This document shows positions 37,058-47,813 of a stretch of 64,000 bases of DNA, in pieces (the stretch's first letter is position 1; each line of letters starts with the position of its first letter). The DNA lies in contig JACESI010000002.1 in NCBI GenBank assembly GCA_013911885.1, positions 62,001 to 126,000 on the forward strand, given 5' to 3'. The stretch comes from Hyphomicrobiales bacterium (GTDB lineage Bacteria; Pseudomonadota; Alphaproteobacteria; Rhizobiales; JACESI01). Position numbers and translations under genes: made by a program. The notes below the pieces were generated by a model. The model was not told the origin of the DNA and ran no database searches. It saw nothing but the letters and a program-made list of their open reading frames with translations.

Positions 37058-37424
37058 CCGAAGTTTCAAAATGTCATATTCTTCGTTTCTTTCTTATTTT
37101 TGGCGTCAGGCCATGTTTCTTCGGGTTACTTCTTGCCTTTGTGCCAATGGCGTCTCGAACATTGAAAATGCGAAGAGTTACAAATGAAACTACCAATGAC
37201 GTTCAAAGCATTGCTGGGATTTCCTCCATTTCCAGCGAAGCTGCGTCGCAATCCTCACCATTTTGACGGTTTCTGGATAGGCCGCGCGTTTGGGGCTTTC
37301 ATAGCATCGCGATGTCGTCGAACATGCCTTCCATTGACTTGCCAGAACCAAAATGCCCTTAAAGTGCAGTCCGGGAATTTTACGCCTGCACACGGGCCCA
37401 GCACACGGGCAAGGGAGATTATAC

Positions 37425-38312
37425 TTGTTTGATCTTCGCGATATGCAGCTTCTGGTGGCACTCAAGCGGCACGGGCATTTCGGACGGGCGGCGATGGAGT
37501 GCGGAATTTCGCAGCCGGCGTTTTCGTCGCGCATCCGCAATCTTGAACTTGAGCTCGATGTTTCGCTCGTCCAGCGCGGCAATCGCTTCATGGGTTTGAC
37601 ACCAGAGGGCGAGATTGCCCTCAAATGGGCGCGCAAGATGCTGCTCGATGCCGATGGCATGCGCCAGGAACTGACCGTTTCGACGAAAACTCTTGAGGGC
37701 AATCTCGTGATCGGGGTCATTCCGACCGCCCTCGCCGTCGCCGCACGTCTGCCCTCCATCATTGCAAAAGCGCATCCGAAACTCAGGATCGAGATCACCT
37801 CCGCCTCCTCAACAGAGATCAAGCGCGGTCTGGAGGATTTCTCGTTCAATGCGGGAATATCCTATATCGACGACAATGTGCCTGCGAGCGTCGAGGCGAT
37901 TTTTTTCTATCCTGAAACCTATTACCTGCTCGCGCCGAGACACCTTTTTGAGACGCCGCCGGCTGCGATCCGTTGGGCGGATGCGGCAAGGTTGCCGCTG
38001 TGCCTCCTCTCCCGGACGATGCGCAACCGGCGGATCATCGAGGAGGTGTTCACCGAACTCGGCATTTCAATCGACCCGGTGATGGAAACCAACGCGCTCA
38101 CTGTATCGCTTGCACAGGTTGAAAATGGCTACACGGCCACCATCGTTCCTGAGGCCCTTATCGGCATGTTGCCGATAAGCGCGCAGGTGCTGGCTCTCGA
38201 ACTCATTGAGCCGGAGGTCAGACGCAGCGTCGGCCTGCTGCTGCCCAATCGCACGCCGGTTCCCCCTGCCCACAAAGTGCTTCTCGATGCGATCGCGCTG
38301 GCGGTACGATAG
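37425..38312 (+). CDS. LysR-family regulator, likely of the formate dehydrogenase operon
   Basis: HTH DMQLLVALKRHGHFGRAAMECGISQPAFSSRIRNLELELDVSLVQRGNRF; TTG start with aagggag RBS; upstream of fds genes. Confidence 0.85.
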   Translation: MFDLRDMQLLVALKRHGHFGRAAMECGISQPAFSSRIRNLELELDVSLVQRGNRFMGLTPEGEIALKWARKMLLDADGMRQELTVSTKTLEGNLVIGVIPTALAVAARLPSIIAKAHPKLRIEITSASSTEIKRGLEDFSFNAGISYIDDNVPASVEAIFFYPETYYLLAPRHLFETPPAAIRWADAARLPLCLLSRTMRNRRIIEEVFTELGISIDPVMETNALTVSLAQVENGYTATIVPEALIGMLPISAQVLALELIEPEVRRSVGLLLPNRTPVPPAHKVLLDAIALAVR

Positions 38313-38328
38313 AGTAAAGCTATCGTAC
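38304..38328. repeat. 9-bp inverted repeat GTACGATAG-agtaaag-CTATCGTAC overlapping the lysR stop codon
   Basis: Perfect stem read from sequence; possible terminator or regulator site ahead of fds. Confidence 0.7.
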
Positions 38329-38402
38329 GTTTGCAAGTTTCAATTTGAAGCCTGATCCCTCGATAGAATACCGTTTCTGCAAACGGGATTGCGGGAGGCA
38401 GC

Positions 38403-40100
38403 ATGCAGACGACAACAGCGAAGCGCGCCGGTGTTTGGAAAGACGGGTCCGGCAAAGGTCGGTCCACGCCCAAGGGCCGTCAGTTCAAGGATGAGGCGCT
38501 TCAGGAAGTCTGTGCCCTGCTTGGCGACAAGCCGCGCCGCCCTGACCTTCTGATCGAATTTCTCCATCTCATTCAGGATCGCTATCGCTGCCTTTCCGCG
38601 CCGCATTTGCGGGCACTTGCTGAAGAAATGCGCATGGCGCAGGCCGAAGTCTATGAGGTCGCGACCTTTTATGCCCATTTCGACGTGGTCAAGGAAGGCG
38701 GTAAGACGCCGCCCGATCTCACGATCCGAGTGTGCGATTCGCTTTCCTGCTCGCTTGCCGGTGCCGATAAGCTTCTTCGCGATCTTGCGGCAAAATATCA
38801 TTCCGGCGGCAAGGTTCGCGTTCTTCGCGCGCCATGCATGGGGCGCTGCGACACCGCGCCAACCCTTGAACTCGGTCACAATCACATCGACCATGCGACC
38901 CTTGAAAAGGTTGAGGCTGCAATTGCCGCTGGTGACACCCATGCCCATCTGCCGGATTATGAGACCCATCAGGCATACGTTGCCAATGGCGGTTACGCGA
39001 CGCTTGGCAGTTTGCGCGAGGGATCGCAGACGCCGGAGCAGGTTCAGGAAACGGTCCTCGCCTCCGGCCTTCGCGGCCTTGGTGGCGCGGGTTTTCCCTC
39101 GGGCAAAAAATGGTCCTTCGTGCGGGCGGAGAAGGGCCCGCGTTATCTTGCCGTCAACGGCGATGAGGGGGAACCGGGAACCTTCAAGGACCGCTACTAT
39201 CTGGAACGCACGCCACACCTCTTTCTCGAGGGCATGTTGATCGCCGCCTGGGCGGTCGAGGCGGAGACCTGCTATATCTATATGCGCGATGAATATCCGG
39301 CTGTGCTTGAAATTCTTGCCCGCGAGATCAGGGCGCTCGAAGAGGCGGGCGTCGTGAAGCCCGGCTATATTGATCTTCGCCGCGGCGCAGGCGCCTATAT
39401 CTGTGGCGAGGAAAGCGCCATGATCGAGAGCATCGAGGGCAAACGCGGCATCCCGCGCCATCGCCCGCCCTTTGTTGCAAAGGTCGGCCTGTTCGGTCGC
39501 CCGACCCTCGTCCACAATGTCGAAACCCTCTACTGGGTGGCCCGCGTCTGTCGTGAAGGCGGCGAGATCCTCTCCAGCGTCGAGAAGAACGGCCGCAAGG
39601 GCCTGCGCTCCTACTCCGTGTCCGGGCGCGTCAGGCAACCGGGCATGAAACTTCTGCCTGCCGGCTCAACCATCATGGATATTATTGACGCAGCAGGCGG
39701 CATGCTCGATGGCCACAGCTTCAAGGCCTATCAGCCGGGTGGCCCGTCTTCGGGCCTCCTGCCTGCGTCGATGCATGATATTCCCCTCGATTTCGACACG
39801 TTGCAGCCGCATGGCTCTTTCATCGGCTCGGCCGCTGTCGTTGTGCTTTCGGACAAGGATTCCGCCCGCGACGCCGCGCTCAACATGCTGAAATTCTTCG
39901 AAGATGAAAGCTGTGGTCAGTGCACGCCCTGCCGCTCCGGCTGCGAAAAGGCGGTCAAGCTGATGCAGGCGGACAAATGGGATCAGGCGCTTCTGACCGA
40001 CCTCTGCGAGGTTATGGCGGATGCGTCGATCTGCGGCCTCGGTCAGGCCGCCCCCAACCCGATCAAACTGACGATGAAACATTTCGCGGACGAGATTTGA
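38403..40100 (+). CDS. fdsB: NAD-dependent formate dehydrogenase, fused gamma-beta (FdsG-FdsB) subunit
   Basis: N-term 24 kDa thioredoxin-like [2Fe-2S] domain (CDSLSCSLAGA...APCMGRC) fused to 51 kDa FMN/NAD domain (GLRGLGGAGFPSGKKW, GAGAYICGEESAMIESIEGKRG, ESCGQCTPCRSGC). Confidence 0.93.
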   Translation: MQTTTAKRAGVWKDGSGKGRSTPKGRQFKDEALQEVCALLGDKPRRPDLLIEFLHLIQDRYRCLSAPHLRALAEEMRMAQAEVYEVATFYAHFDVVKEGGKTPPDLTIRVCDSLSCSLAGADKLLRDLAAKYHSGGKVRVLRAPCMGRCDTAPTLELGHNHIDHATLEKVEAAIAAGDTHAHLPDYETHQAYVANGGYATLGSLREGSQTPEQVQETVLASGLRGLGGAGFPSGKKWSFVRAEKGPRYLAVNGDEGEPGTFKDRYYLERTPHLFLEGMLIAAWAVEAETCYIYMRDEYPAVLEILAREIRALEEAGVVKPGYIDLRRGAGAYICGEESAMIESIEGKRGIPRHRPPFVAKVGLFGRPTLVHNVETLYWVARVCREGGEILSSVEKNGRKGLRSYSVSGRVRQPGMKLLPAGSTIMDIIDAAGGMLDGHSFKAYQPGGPSSGLLPASMHDIPLDFDTLQPHGSFIGSAAVVVLSDKDSARDAALNMLKFFEDESCGQCTPCRSGCEKAVKLMQADKWDQALLTDLCEVMADASICGLGQAAPNPIKLTMKHFADEI

Positions 40101-40110
40101 GGCAGGTACA

Positions 40111-42912
40111 ATGCTCGAAACCAACAAGAACAACATGGTTCGCTTCACCCTGAATGGGAAAGACGTGACCGCCGTCAAGGGTCAGACCATCTGGAACGTG
40201 GCCAAAGAACAGGGCACGCTGATTCCGCATCTTTGCCACAAGGATGCGTCCGGCTATCGCCCGGATGGCAATTGCCGCGCCTGCATGGTCGAAGTCGAGG
40301 GGGAGCGTACGCTGGTTGCCTCATGTATCAGGCCCGTGGCGGAAGGCATGAAGGTTACGACGGAGAGCGCGCGGGCGGAGAAAGCCCGCAAGATGGTGAT
40401 GGAACTTCTCGTGACCGATCAGCCCGCGCGCGCCGAGGCGCACGATCAATCATCGCATTTCTGGGCCATGGCCGACATGGAGGATGTTTCGCAAAGCCGC
40501 TTTCCGGCACTGGAGAGAGAGCGTATTCCGCTTCTCGATTCGAGCCATGTCGCGATGCATGTCAATCTCGATGCCTGCATTCAGTGCAATCTGTGCACCC
40601 GCGCCTGCCGCGAAGTTCAGGTGAATGACGTCATCGGCATGGCCGGGCGGGGTCGTGATTCCGAAATTATCTTCGATCTGCATGATCCGATGGGTGCATC
40701 AACCTGTGTTGCCTGCGGCGAATGCGTGCAGGCATGCCCGACCGGCGCTCTGATGCCGGCGACGGAACTCAACGATGCCGAGGTCGGCGACAGTGCGGAT
40801 TTCGACCGCGAGGTTCAAAGCGTCTGCCCTTATTGCGGCGTCGGCTGCCAGCTTTCCTACAAGATCAAGGACGAGAAGATCATCCGCGTCGACGGCGTCG
40901 ACGGTCCCGCAAACGAGAGCCGGCTCTGCGTCAAGGGCCGCTTCGGCTTCGACTATGTGGCGCATCCCCACCGCCTGACAAAGCCCCTGATCCGGCGTGC
41001 CGATGCCCCGGAAAAGGGTCTCAATATCGATCCCTCCAATCCGTGGACGCATTTCCGCGAAGCCTCGTGGGACGAAGCGCTTGATGTGGCTGCGCGCGGA
41101 CTTGCCGATCTTCGGGCCTATTATGGCGGGAAATCCGTCGCGGGCTTCGGTTCGGCCAAATGTTCCAACGAAGAGGCTTATCTCTTCCAGAAGCTGATCC
41201 GTCAGGGCTTCAAGCACAATAATGTGGATCACTGCACCCGTCTCTGCCACGCCTCGTCGGTTGCAGCCTTGATGGAGAATGTCGGCTCCGGCGCCGTCAC
41301 CGCGACTTTCAACGAGATTGAGAACGCCGATCTTGCCATCGTCATCGGGGCGAACCCGACAGAGAACCATCCGGTCGCCGCGACCTATTTCAAGCAATTT
41401 GCCAAACGCGGCGGCGAACTCATCGTCATGGATCCGCGTGGACAGGGTCTGAAGCGGCATGCGACGCATATGCTCCAGTTCCGTCCTGGAACCGATGTCG
41501 CGATGCTGAATGCGATCATGCATGTGATCGTCGAGGAAAAGCTCTACGACCGCCAGTATATTGAAGGTTTTACCGAGGGCTTCTTCGAGTTCCGCGAACA
41601 TATCCGCGCTTTCCCGCCAGAGCGTATGGCAGCCCTATGCGGTATTGATGCCAAGACCCTGCGCACGGTCGCGCGCCATTATGCCAAGGCAAAGTCAGCG
41701 ATGATATTCTGGGGCATGGGTGTCAGCCAGCACATTCACGGCACGGACAATGCGCGCTGCCTGATTTCGCTCGCCCTGCTCTGCGGCCAGATCGGTCGTC
41801 CCGGCTCTGGCCTTCATCCGCTGCGAGGCCAGAACAATGTGCAGGGCGCGTCCGATGCCGGTCTGATCCCGCAGGTTCTGCCGGATTACCAGTCGGTCGC
41901 GGACGGCGAGGTGCGTGAGCTCTTCCGGCATATCTGGAAGGGCACCGAAATTGACCCGAAGCCGGGCCTGACCGTGGTGGAGATCATCGACGCAATCTAT
42001 CGCGGCGAGATCAAGGGCATGTATATCATGGGCGAGAATCCCGCGATGTCGGACCCCGATGTCGAACATGCCCGCGATGCCCTCGCCTCGCTCGATCATC
42101 TGGTCGTGCAGGATATTTTCCTGACCGAGACGGCAAACTTCGCCGATGTGATCCTGCCTGCGACGGCCTGGCCGGAGAAAACCGGCACAGTGACGAACAC
42201 CAATCGCCAGGTGCAGATGGGCCGAAAGGCGATTGATGCGCCGGGCGAGGCGCGCGAGGACTGGAAAATCATTGTCGATATATCGAACCGCCTCGGTCTC
42301 GACTGGGACTATGATTCGCCGCGCGAGGTCTTCAACGAGATGAAAATGTCGATGCGCTCACTGCATCACATCACCTGGCAGCGCCTTGAAAACGAACACT
42401 CGGTTACCTATCCGTGCCTTTCGAACGATGATCCGGGTCAGGCCGTGGTCTTTGGCGATGGCTTTCCGCGCCGTGCGGGACGGGCGAAATTCACCCCTGC
42501 CCGTGTCACCGCACCGGCGGAGGTGCCGGACGAGGCCTATCCGATGATCCTGACAACCGGCCGCCAGCTCGAACATTGGCACACCGGCTCCATGACACGC
42601 CGCACCAAGGTTCTGGACGCCGTGGAGCCGCAGGCCAATGCGTCGCTGCATCCCAAAACCCTGCGCGCCCTCGGCGTGACACCGGGCGACATGATCGAGG
42701 TTTCGACCCGACGGGGCAAAGTCACCATCATGGCCCGCGCCGACCGTGCCGTGTCGGAAGATATGGTGTTCATGCCTTTTGCCTTTGTTGAGGCGGCGGC
42801 AAACGTTCTCACCAACCCGCAGCTTGATCCTTTCGGCAAGATCCCGGAATTCAAGTTCTCCGCCTGCCGGGTGTCCGCTGTGACCGCACGGACAGCGCAA
42901 GCAGCGGAATAA
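40111..42912 (+). CDS. fdsA: Formate dehydrogenase alpha subunit (Mo/W-bisMGD)
   Basis: N-terminal [2Fe-2S] and 2x[4Fe-4S] (CIQCNLCTRAC, CVACGECVQACPTGAL), CPYCGVGCQL; VDHCTRLCHASSVAAL active-site Cys. Confidence 0.95.
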   Translation: MLETNKNNMVRFTLNGKDVTAVKGQTIWNVAKEQGTLIPHLCHKDASGYRPDGNCRACMVEVEGERTLVASCIRPVAEGMKVTTESARAEKARKMVMELLVTDQPARAEAHDQSSHFWAMADMEDVSQSRFPALERERIPLLDSSHVAMHVNLDACIQCNLCTRACREVQVNDVIGMAGRGRDSEIIFDLHDPMGASTCVACGECVQACPTGALMPATELNDAEVGDSADFDREVQSVCPYCGVGCQLSYKIKDEKIIRVDGVDGPANESRLCVKGRFGFDYVAHPHRLTKPLIRRADAPEKGLNIDPSNPWTHFREASWDEALDVAARGLADLRAYYGGKSVAGFGSAKCSNEEAYLFQKLIRQGFKHNNVDHCTRLCHASSVAALMENVGSGAVTATFNEIENADLAIVIGANPTENHPVAATYFKQFAKRGGELIVMDPRGQGLKRHATHMLQFRPGTDVAMLNAIMHVIVEEKLYDRQYIEGFTEGFFEFREHIRAFPPERMAALCGIDAKTLRTVARHYAKAKSAMIFWGMGVSQHIHGTDNARCLISLALLCGQIGRPGSGLHPLRGQNNVQGASDAGLIPQVLPDYQSVADGEVRELFRHIWKGTEIDPKPGLTVVEIIDAIYRGEIKGMYIMGENPAMSDPDVEHARDALASLDHLVVQDIFLTETANFADVILPATAWPEKTGTVTNTNRQVQMGRKAIDAPGEAREDWKIIVDISNRLGLDWDYDSPREVFNEMKMSMRSLHHITWQRLENEHSVTYPCLSNDDPGQAVVFGDGFPRRAGRAKFTPARVTAPAEVPDEAYPMILTTGRQLEHWHTGSMTRRTKVLDAVEPQANASLHPKTLRALGVTPGDMIEVSTRRGKVTIMARADRAVSEDMVFMPFAFVEAAANVLTNPQLDPFGKIPEFKFSACRVSAVTARTAQAAE

Positions 42913-42953
42913 CCCGCCGAAAAGTTCTGAAGAAAGTTTCAGAGGAATGAAAA

Positions 42954-42990
42954 AGCCCCGCCTGACATCATGTCCGGCGGGGCTTTTGTT
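42954..42990 (+). terminator. Rho-independent terminator after fdsA
   Basis: agccccgcc-tgacatcatgtcc-ggcggggct followed by tttgttct, flanked by A tract. Confidence 0.8.
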
Positions 42991-43021
42991 CTATTTCTCG
43001 GCATAGGGCGCGAAGGCAGCT

Positions 43022-44458
43022 CTAGCTGATCTTCTGTAAGAGAAGATCAATCGACGCTTTCGCATCGCCATAGAACATGCGGGTGTTTTCCTTGAAGAAA
43101 AGCGGGTTCTCAATCCCTGAATAACCCGTGCCCTGTCCGCGTTTCGAGACGAAAACCTGTTTCGATTTCCAGACTTCGAGCACCGGCATTCCGGCAATCG
43201 GACTGTTCGGATCGTCCTGAGCTGCCGGGTTCACGATATCGTTCGAACCGATGACAATGCACACATCCGTCGTCGGAAAATCTTCGTTGATCTCGTCCAT
43301 TTCGAGAACGATGTCATAAGGCACTTTCGCCTCCGCCAGAAGCACGTTCATATGACCGGGAAGACGGCCCGCGACCGGGTGGATCGCGAAGCGGACTTCC
43401 TTGCCCTTGGCGCGCAGGCGGCGGGTGAGTTCGGATATCGACTGCTGCGCCTGGGCCACCGCCATACCATAGCCAGGCACGATGATGACGCTTTCTGCAT
43501 CCTCAAGTGCGGCGGCAACGCCGTCCGCGTCGATGGCAATCTGCTCGCCTTCGATTTCCATGGCGGGCCCCGACGTACCGCCAAAGCCACCCAGAATGAC
43601 CGAGATGAAGTTGCGGTTCATCGCGCGGCACATGATATAGGACAGGATCGCGCCGGAGGAGCCGACAAGCGCGCCGGTGACGATGAGAAGATCATTGCCG
43701 AGGGTAAAGCCGATAGCCGCCGCCGCCCAGCCCGAATAGGAGTTCAGCATCGAGACCACGACCGGCATATCCGCGCCGCCGATGGCCATGACGAGATGCC
43801 AGCCGATGAAGCCCGCAATCAGCGCCATGAGGACCATTGTCCAGATGCCTGCGCCGGTGAAATAGAGAATACCAAGGATCAGACAGAGGATTGCCGCGCC
43901 CGCATTGATGGCGTGCCTATATGGCAGTGTCAGCGCTTTGCCGTCAATGGAACCGGCGAGTTTGCCATAGGCGACAATTGAACCCGTAAAGGTGACCGCA
44001 CCGATGAAGATACCGAGGAAGACCTCAACCTTCATGATGTTGATTTCGACTGCCGATTTGTGGGCGAGAATCGCTGCGAAATTCCTCAGCGCATCGAGCG
44101 TGCCCGCTGCACGGGCCGCTTCCATGACACTGCGCTCGATCTCGGCGTTGAAGCCGATGAAAACCGCGGCGAGGCCGACAAAGGAGTGCAGCGCTGCGAC
44201 AAGCTGCGGCATGCCGGTCATCTCGACGCGCTGGGCGACGATGGTGCCGATAACCGCGCCCACCAGGATCATCGGGATAAGCGCCCAATAGGCGCCAACG
44301 CCGGGACCGGCAATGGTGAAAAAGACGGCAACCGCCATGCCGACGATGCCGTACCAGACCGCGCGTTTGGCACTTTCCTGGTTGCTCAGACCCCCGAGGG
44401 AGAGAATGAAGAGAACGCTGGCCGCAATGTAGGCGGCGGTGACGAGACCGATGCTCAT
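43022..44458 (-). CDS. pntB: NAD(P) transhydrogenase beta subunit PntB
   Basis: [87 protein letters not shown]. Confidence 0.95.
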   Translation of the reverse strand: MSIGLVTAAYIAASVLFILSLGGLSNQESAKRAVWYGIVGMAVAVFFTIAGPGVGAYWALIPMILVGAVIGTIVAQRVEMTGMPQLVAALHSFVGLAAVFIGFNAEIERSVMEAARAAGTLDALRNFAAILAHKSAVEINIMKVEVFLGIFIGAVTFTGSIVAYGKLAGSIDGKALTLPYRHAINAGAAILCLILGILYFTGAGIWTMVLMALIAGFIGWHLVMAIGGADMPVVVSMLNSYSGWAAAAIGFTLGNDLLIVTGALVGSSGAILSYIMCRAMNRNFISVILGGFGGTSGPAMEIEGEQIAIDADGVAAALEDAESVIIVPGYGMAVAQAQQSISELTRRLRAKGKEVRFAIHPVAGRLPGHMNVLLAEAKVPYDIVLEMDEINEDFPTTDVCIVIGSNDIVNPAAQDDPNSPIAGMPVLEVWKSKQVFVSKRGQGTGYSGIENPLFFKENTRMFYGDAKASIDLLLQKIS

Positions 44459-44477
44459 GTGATTTACCCCTGCCGCT

Positions 44478-46046
44478 TTATGATTTCTGGAACATGGCGA
44501 GCATGCGCCGTGTGACCATGAAGCCACCGACAATATTGATTGTTGCGATCAGCACCGAGATGGATGCAAGAACGAGAACGAGCCATGAACTCGATCCGAC
44601 CTGCAATAAGGCGCCGACAATCACAATCCCTGAAATCGCATTCGTAACGGCCATCAGCGGCGTGTGCAGAGAATGGCTGACATTCCAGATCACCTGGAAG
44701 CCCACGAAGCACGAAAGCGCGAACACGATGAAATGCTGCATGAAGCTGACCGGCGCATAGGCACCGACGAGAAGCATCAGAAGACCGCCGATGCCGAGAA
44801 GCGTGTATTGGAACTTGGTCTGCGCCTTAAAGGCGGCGGCTTCTTCCGCGAGCTTTTCCTCACGGGTTTTTTCCGGTGCTTTCGGCTTCTGCTTCGCGAT
44901 CGCCTGAATTTTCGGCGGTGGCGGCGGGAAGGTGATGGCGCCCGCATGGGTCACTGTCGCCCCGCGGATCACGTCATCTTCCATGTTGACAACGGTCCTG
45001 CCATCTTTTTCCGGCGTCAGATCGTCCATCATGTGGCGGATATTGGTCGCATAGAGCGTTGATGACTGGGTTGCCATCCGGCTTGGAAAATCGGTATAGC
45101 CGACAACGGTAACCCCGTTTGGCGTTTCGATCTTCTCGTCCTTGACGGTATAGTCGCAATTGCCGCCACGTTCGGCCGCGAGATCGACGATCACGGAACC
45201 CGGCTTCATGGCATCGACCATATCCTTGAGCCAGAGTTTTGGCGCGTCGCGACCCGGAATCAGCGCGGTGGTGATGACGATATCGACATCCGGCGCCTGC
45301 TCACGGAAAAGCGCGAGCTGCTTTTCACGGAATTCCGGCGAAGATGGCGCCGCATAGCCGCCGGTTCCCGCGCCGTCCTGCTTGTCGTCAAAATCGAGGA
45401 AGAGGAATTCGGCACCCATCGATTCGATCTGTTCGGCAACTTCCGGGCGCACATCGAAGGCGCGTACGATGGCGCCCATGCTTTGCGCTGCGCCAATCGC
45501 GGCAAGACCGGCAACACCCGCGCCGATAACGAGAACTTTCGCGGGCGGAACCTTGCCCGCAGCGGTGATTTGACCCGTGAAGAAACGACCGAAATTGTTG
45601 CTCGCCTCGATGACCGCGCGGTAACCGGCAATATTCGCCATAGAGGAAAGAGCGTCCATTTTCTGCGCCCGCGAAATGCGCGGCACCATATCCATCGCAA
45701 GGCAGGTGACGTTCTTCTTGTTCAACGCCTCGAGAAGTTCCGCATTCTGCGCCGGCCAGATGAATGAGATCAGCGTCTGTCCGTCCTGAATGCGCTTCAT
45801 CTCGACCGCGCCTTCAGGCGCGCGCACTTTCACGATGATATCGCAGGCCTTCCAGAGAGCCGCAGCACCCTTGATCACCTCTACGCCGGCCGCGCGGTAA
45901 TCATCGTCCGAGAATCGGGCCGCATCCCCCGCCCCGCTTTCAACGGCGACATCATATCCAAGCTTCTGGAGTTGCAGCGCGCTCGCAGGCGACAAGGCCA
46001 CGCGGTTTTCGCCGCTTATCGTTTCTTTTGGACTTCCAATTTTCAT
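44478..46046 (-). CDS. pntA: NAD(P) transhydrogenase alpha subunit PntA (alpha1-alpha2 fused)
   Basis: [86 protein letters not shown]-terminal TM domain. Confidence 0.95.
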   Translation of the reverse strand: MKIGSPKETISGENRVALSPASALQLQKLGYDVAVESGAGDAARFSDDDYRAAGVEVIKGAAALWKACDIIVKVRAPEGAVEMKRIQDGQTLISFIWPAQNAELLEALNKKNVTCLAMDMVPRISRAQKMDALSSMANIAGYRAVIEASNNFGRFFTGQITAAGKVPPAKVLVIGAGVAGLAAIGAAQSMGAIVRAFDVRPEVAEQIESMGAEFLFLDFDDKQDGAGTGGYAAPSSPEFREKQLALFREQAPDVDIVITTALIPGRDAPKLWLKDMVDAMKPGSVIVDLAAERGGNCDYTVKDEKIETPNGVTVVGYTDFPSRMATQSSTLYATNIRHMMDDLTPEKDGRTVVNMEDDVIRGATVTHAGAITFPPPPPKIQAIAKQKPKAPEKTREEKLAEEAAAFKAQTKFQYTLLGIGGLLMLLVGAYAPVSFMQHFIVFALSCFVGFQVIWNVSHSLHTPLMAVTNAISGIVIVGALLQVGSSSWLVLVLASISVLIATINIVGGFMVTRRMLAMFQKS

Positions 46047-46252
46047 GGACGAATTCCCCATTTATCGCGGACGCAAGTGCCAGAACAATGGCATAAGCCA
46101 TCGCACTATGTTTTTTCTTGCCCCAATCTCAACAGAAATGGCGTGCCGAAACGAAGCTTTGATGAGAATGTTTATCGGATGCCCCATCAATCGCCCCAAT
46201 CGTTCAATTTGTGTAAGGCGGCTTCATCAAAAAGTCTATATAGGGGCGAAAG

Positions 46253-46627
46253 TCAACCCGGCTGGCGTAATGCCTGTTTGAGTTGATCAATCATTGCTGC
46301 TCCATCCTTTTTTGACCATCCGACGAGCAACGCCGCCTTTGCTTCAATCACCGGACGCTTGATCAATGTCGGATATTCGACAAGAAGCGCCAAAGCGTCC
46401 TGCGGGGTGGATCGGTTCTGTAACGACGGGTCAAGGCCGCGCCATGTTGTGGAGCGGGTGTTCAAAAGCCGTTCGATTCCAACCCGATCAATCCAATCCC
46501 GCAGCCTTTCAGGCGCGATCGGGTGGTCGCGCAGATCGTGTAGTTCTGCGCTGAGGCCTGCGTTTTTGATATCGCTCATGGCCTGTTTGCAGCTGTCACA
46601 ATTTTTCAGCCCGTAGACAATCAGCAT
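46253..46627 (-). CDS. ArsC/Spx/YffB family thioredoxin-fold protein
   Basis: LIVYGLKNCDSCKQAMSDIKNAGLSAELHDLRDHPI; TLIKRPVIEAKAALLVGWSK. Confidence 0.88.
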   Translation of the reverse strand: MLIVYGLKNCDSCKQAMSDIKNAGLSAELHDLRDHPIAPERLRDWIDRVGIERLLNTRSTTWRGLDPSLQNRSTPQDALALLVEYPTLIKRPVIEAKAALLVGWSKKDGAAMIDQLKQALRQPG

Positions 46628-46656
46628 CATCGTCGTTCTCCGCTGGGCCGAGAAAA

Positions 46657-47637
46657 TTATTCCGGAAGCAGAACCGTCGATCCGCTGGTATTGCGACCCT
46701 CAAGCGCGCGGTGGGCATCTGACGCATCACGCAGCGAAAACTGCTGATTGACGGGAATTTTGACCGCGCCGCTTTTGACCACCTCAAAAAGCTCCTTCGA
46801 CATCTGGTCGAGATCGCTGCGCTGGGCGATATAGGAGAAAAGCGTCGGTCGGGTTGCAAACAGCGATCCCTTCTTGGCGAGAAGTCCGAGATCGAAATCC
46901 TTGATCGGACCTGACGCCTGGCCAAAAGTTACCCAGGTGCCCATCGGCTTCAGACAATCGAGCGAATCCGGATAGGTATCGCGCCCGATCGAATCGTAGA
47001 CCACATTCACACCTTTTCCATCCGTGATCGCCTTGACCCGCTCGACGAAATTCTCGCTGCGGTAAAGCACCGTATGGGTGCAGCCGTTTTCCTTGGCAAG
47101 CGCCGCCTTTTCCTCAGATCCCACCGTGCCGATTGTGGTGATGCCAAGATGACGCGCCCACTGGCACATCAAAAGGCCGACACCGCCCGCTGCCGCATGA
47201 ATCAGGACCGTATCGCCAGACTTGGCGTTGTAGGTGCGGCGCAAGAGATATTGCGCGGTCAGGCCCTTCAACATCATGCCAGCCGCAGTCCTGTCGTCAA
47301 TGCCATCGGGAATTGCAACCAGCCGGTCAACCGGCACAACGCGTTCATCCGCATAGGCGCCGACCGGCAGAACATAGGCGACCCGGTCGCCCGGATCGAC
47401 GGTCGTGACCCCGGCTCCAATCATCTCGACCACGCCGACAGCCTCAGCACCTGGAATGAACGGAACACCATTCGGCGCCGGATAAAGACCGGAGCGGAAA
47501 TATGTATCGAGAAAATTGACGCCAATCGCGGTCTGGCGGATGAGAACCTCGCCCGGACCGGGTTTTGGCGTCGCGATCGGTTCATATTTCATGACTTCCG
47601 GTCCGCCGACTTCGCGCACCATGATTGCGTGACCCAT
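46657..47637 (-). CDS. NADPH:quinone oxidoreductase (zeta-crystallin/MDR family)
   Basis: MGHAIMVREVGGPEVMKYEPIATPKPGPGEVLIRQTAIGVNFLDTYFRSGLYP; DTVLIHAAAGGVGLLMCQWAR. Confidence 0.92.
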   Translation of the reverse strand: MGHAIMVREVGGPEVMKYEPIATPKPGPGEVLIRQTAIGVNFLDTYFRSGLYPAPNGVPFIPGAEAVGVVEMIGAGVTTVDPGDRVAYVLPVGAYADERVVPVDRLVAIPDGIDDRTAAGMMLKGLTAQYLLRRTYNAKSGDTVLIHAAAGGVGLLMCQWARHLGITTIGTVGSEEKAALAKENGCTHTVLYRSENFVERVKAITDGKGVNVVYDSIGRDTYPDSLDCLKPMGTWVTFGQASGPIKDFDLGLLAKKGSLFATRPTLFSYIAQRSDLDQMSKELFEVVKSGAVKIPVNQQFSLRDASDAHRALEGRNTSGSTVLLPE

Positions 47638-47813
47638 AACCATCTCCTGAAAATGCTGTGTCAAAATGCCGAAAGGGCACATGATTGTTCGCAAGGGTCG
47701 TAATATGTTAAGGCAGCTTCTGCAATTCAATTTCGTTGACGTCCGGCATGGCAAGGCGGATTGCCGGTTGCAATTGCGCACCGGTCAAGCCGGCAAAGCG
47801 TTGAGAGGTCTTT

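Noticed and set aside
38340-39638. 432-aa minus-strand ORF opposite fdsGB
   Set aside because: Antisense to a confidently identified enzyme; shadow ORF.
41221-41260. Selenocysteine-type formate dehydrogenase
   Set aside because: Active-site context NNVDHCTRLCHASS uses Cys (tgc); no in-frame TGA.
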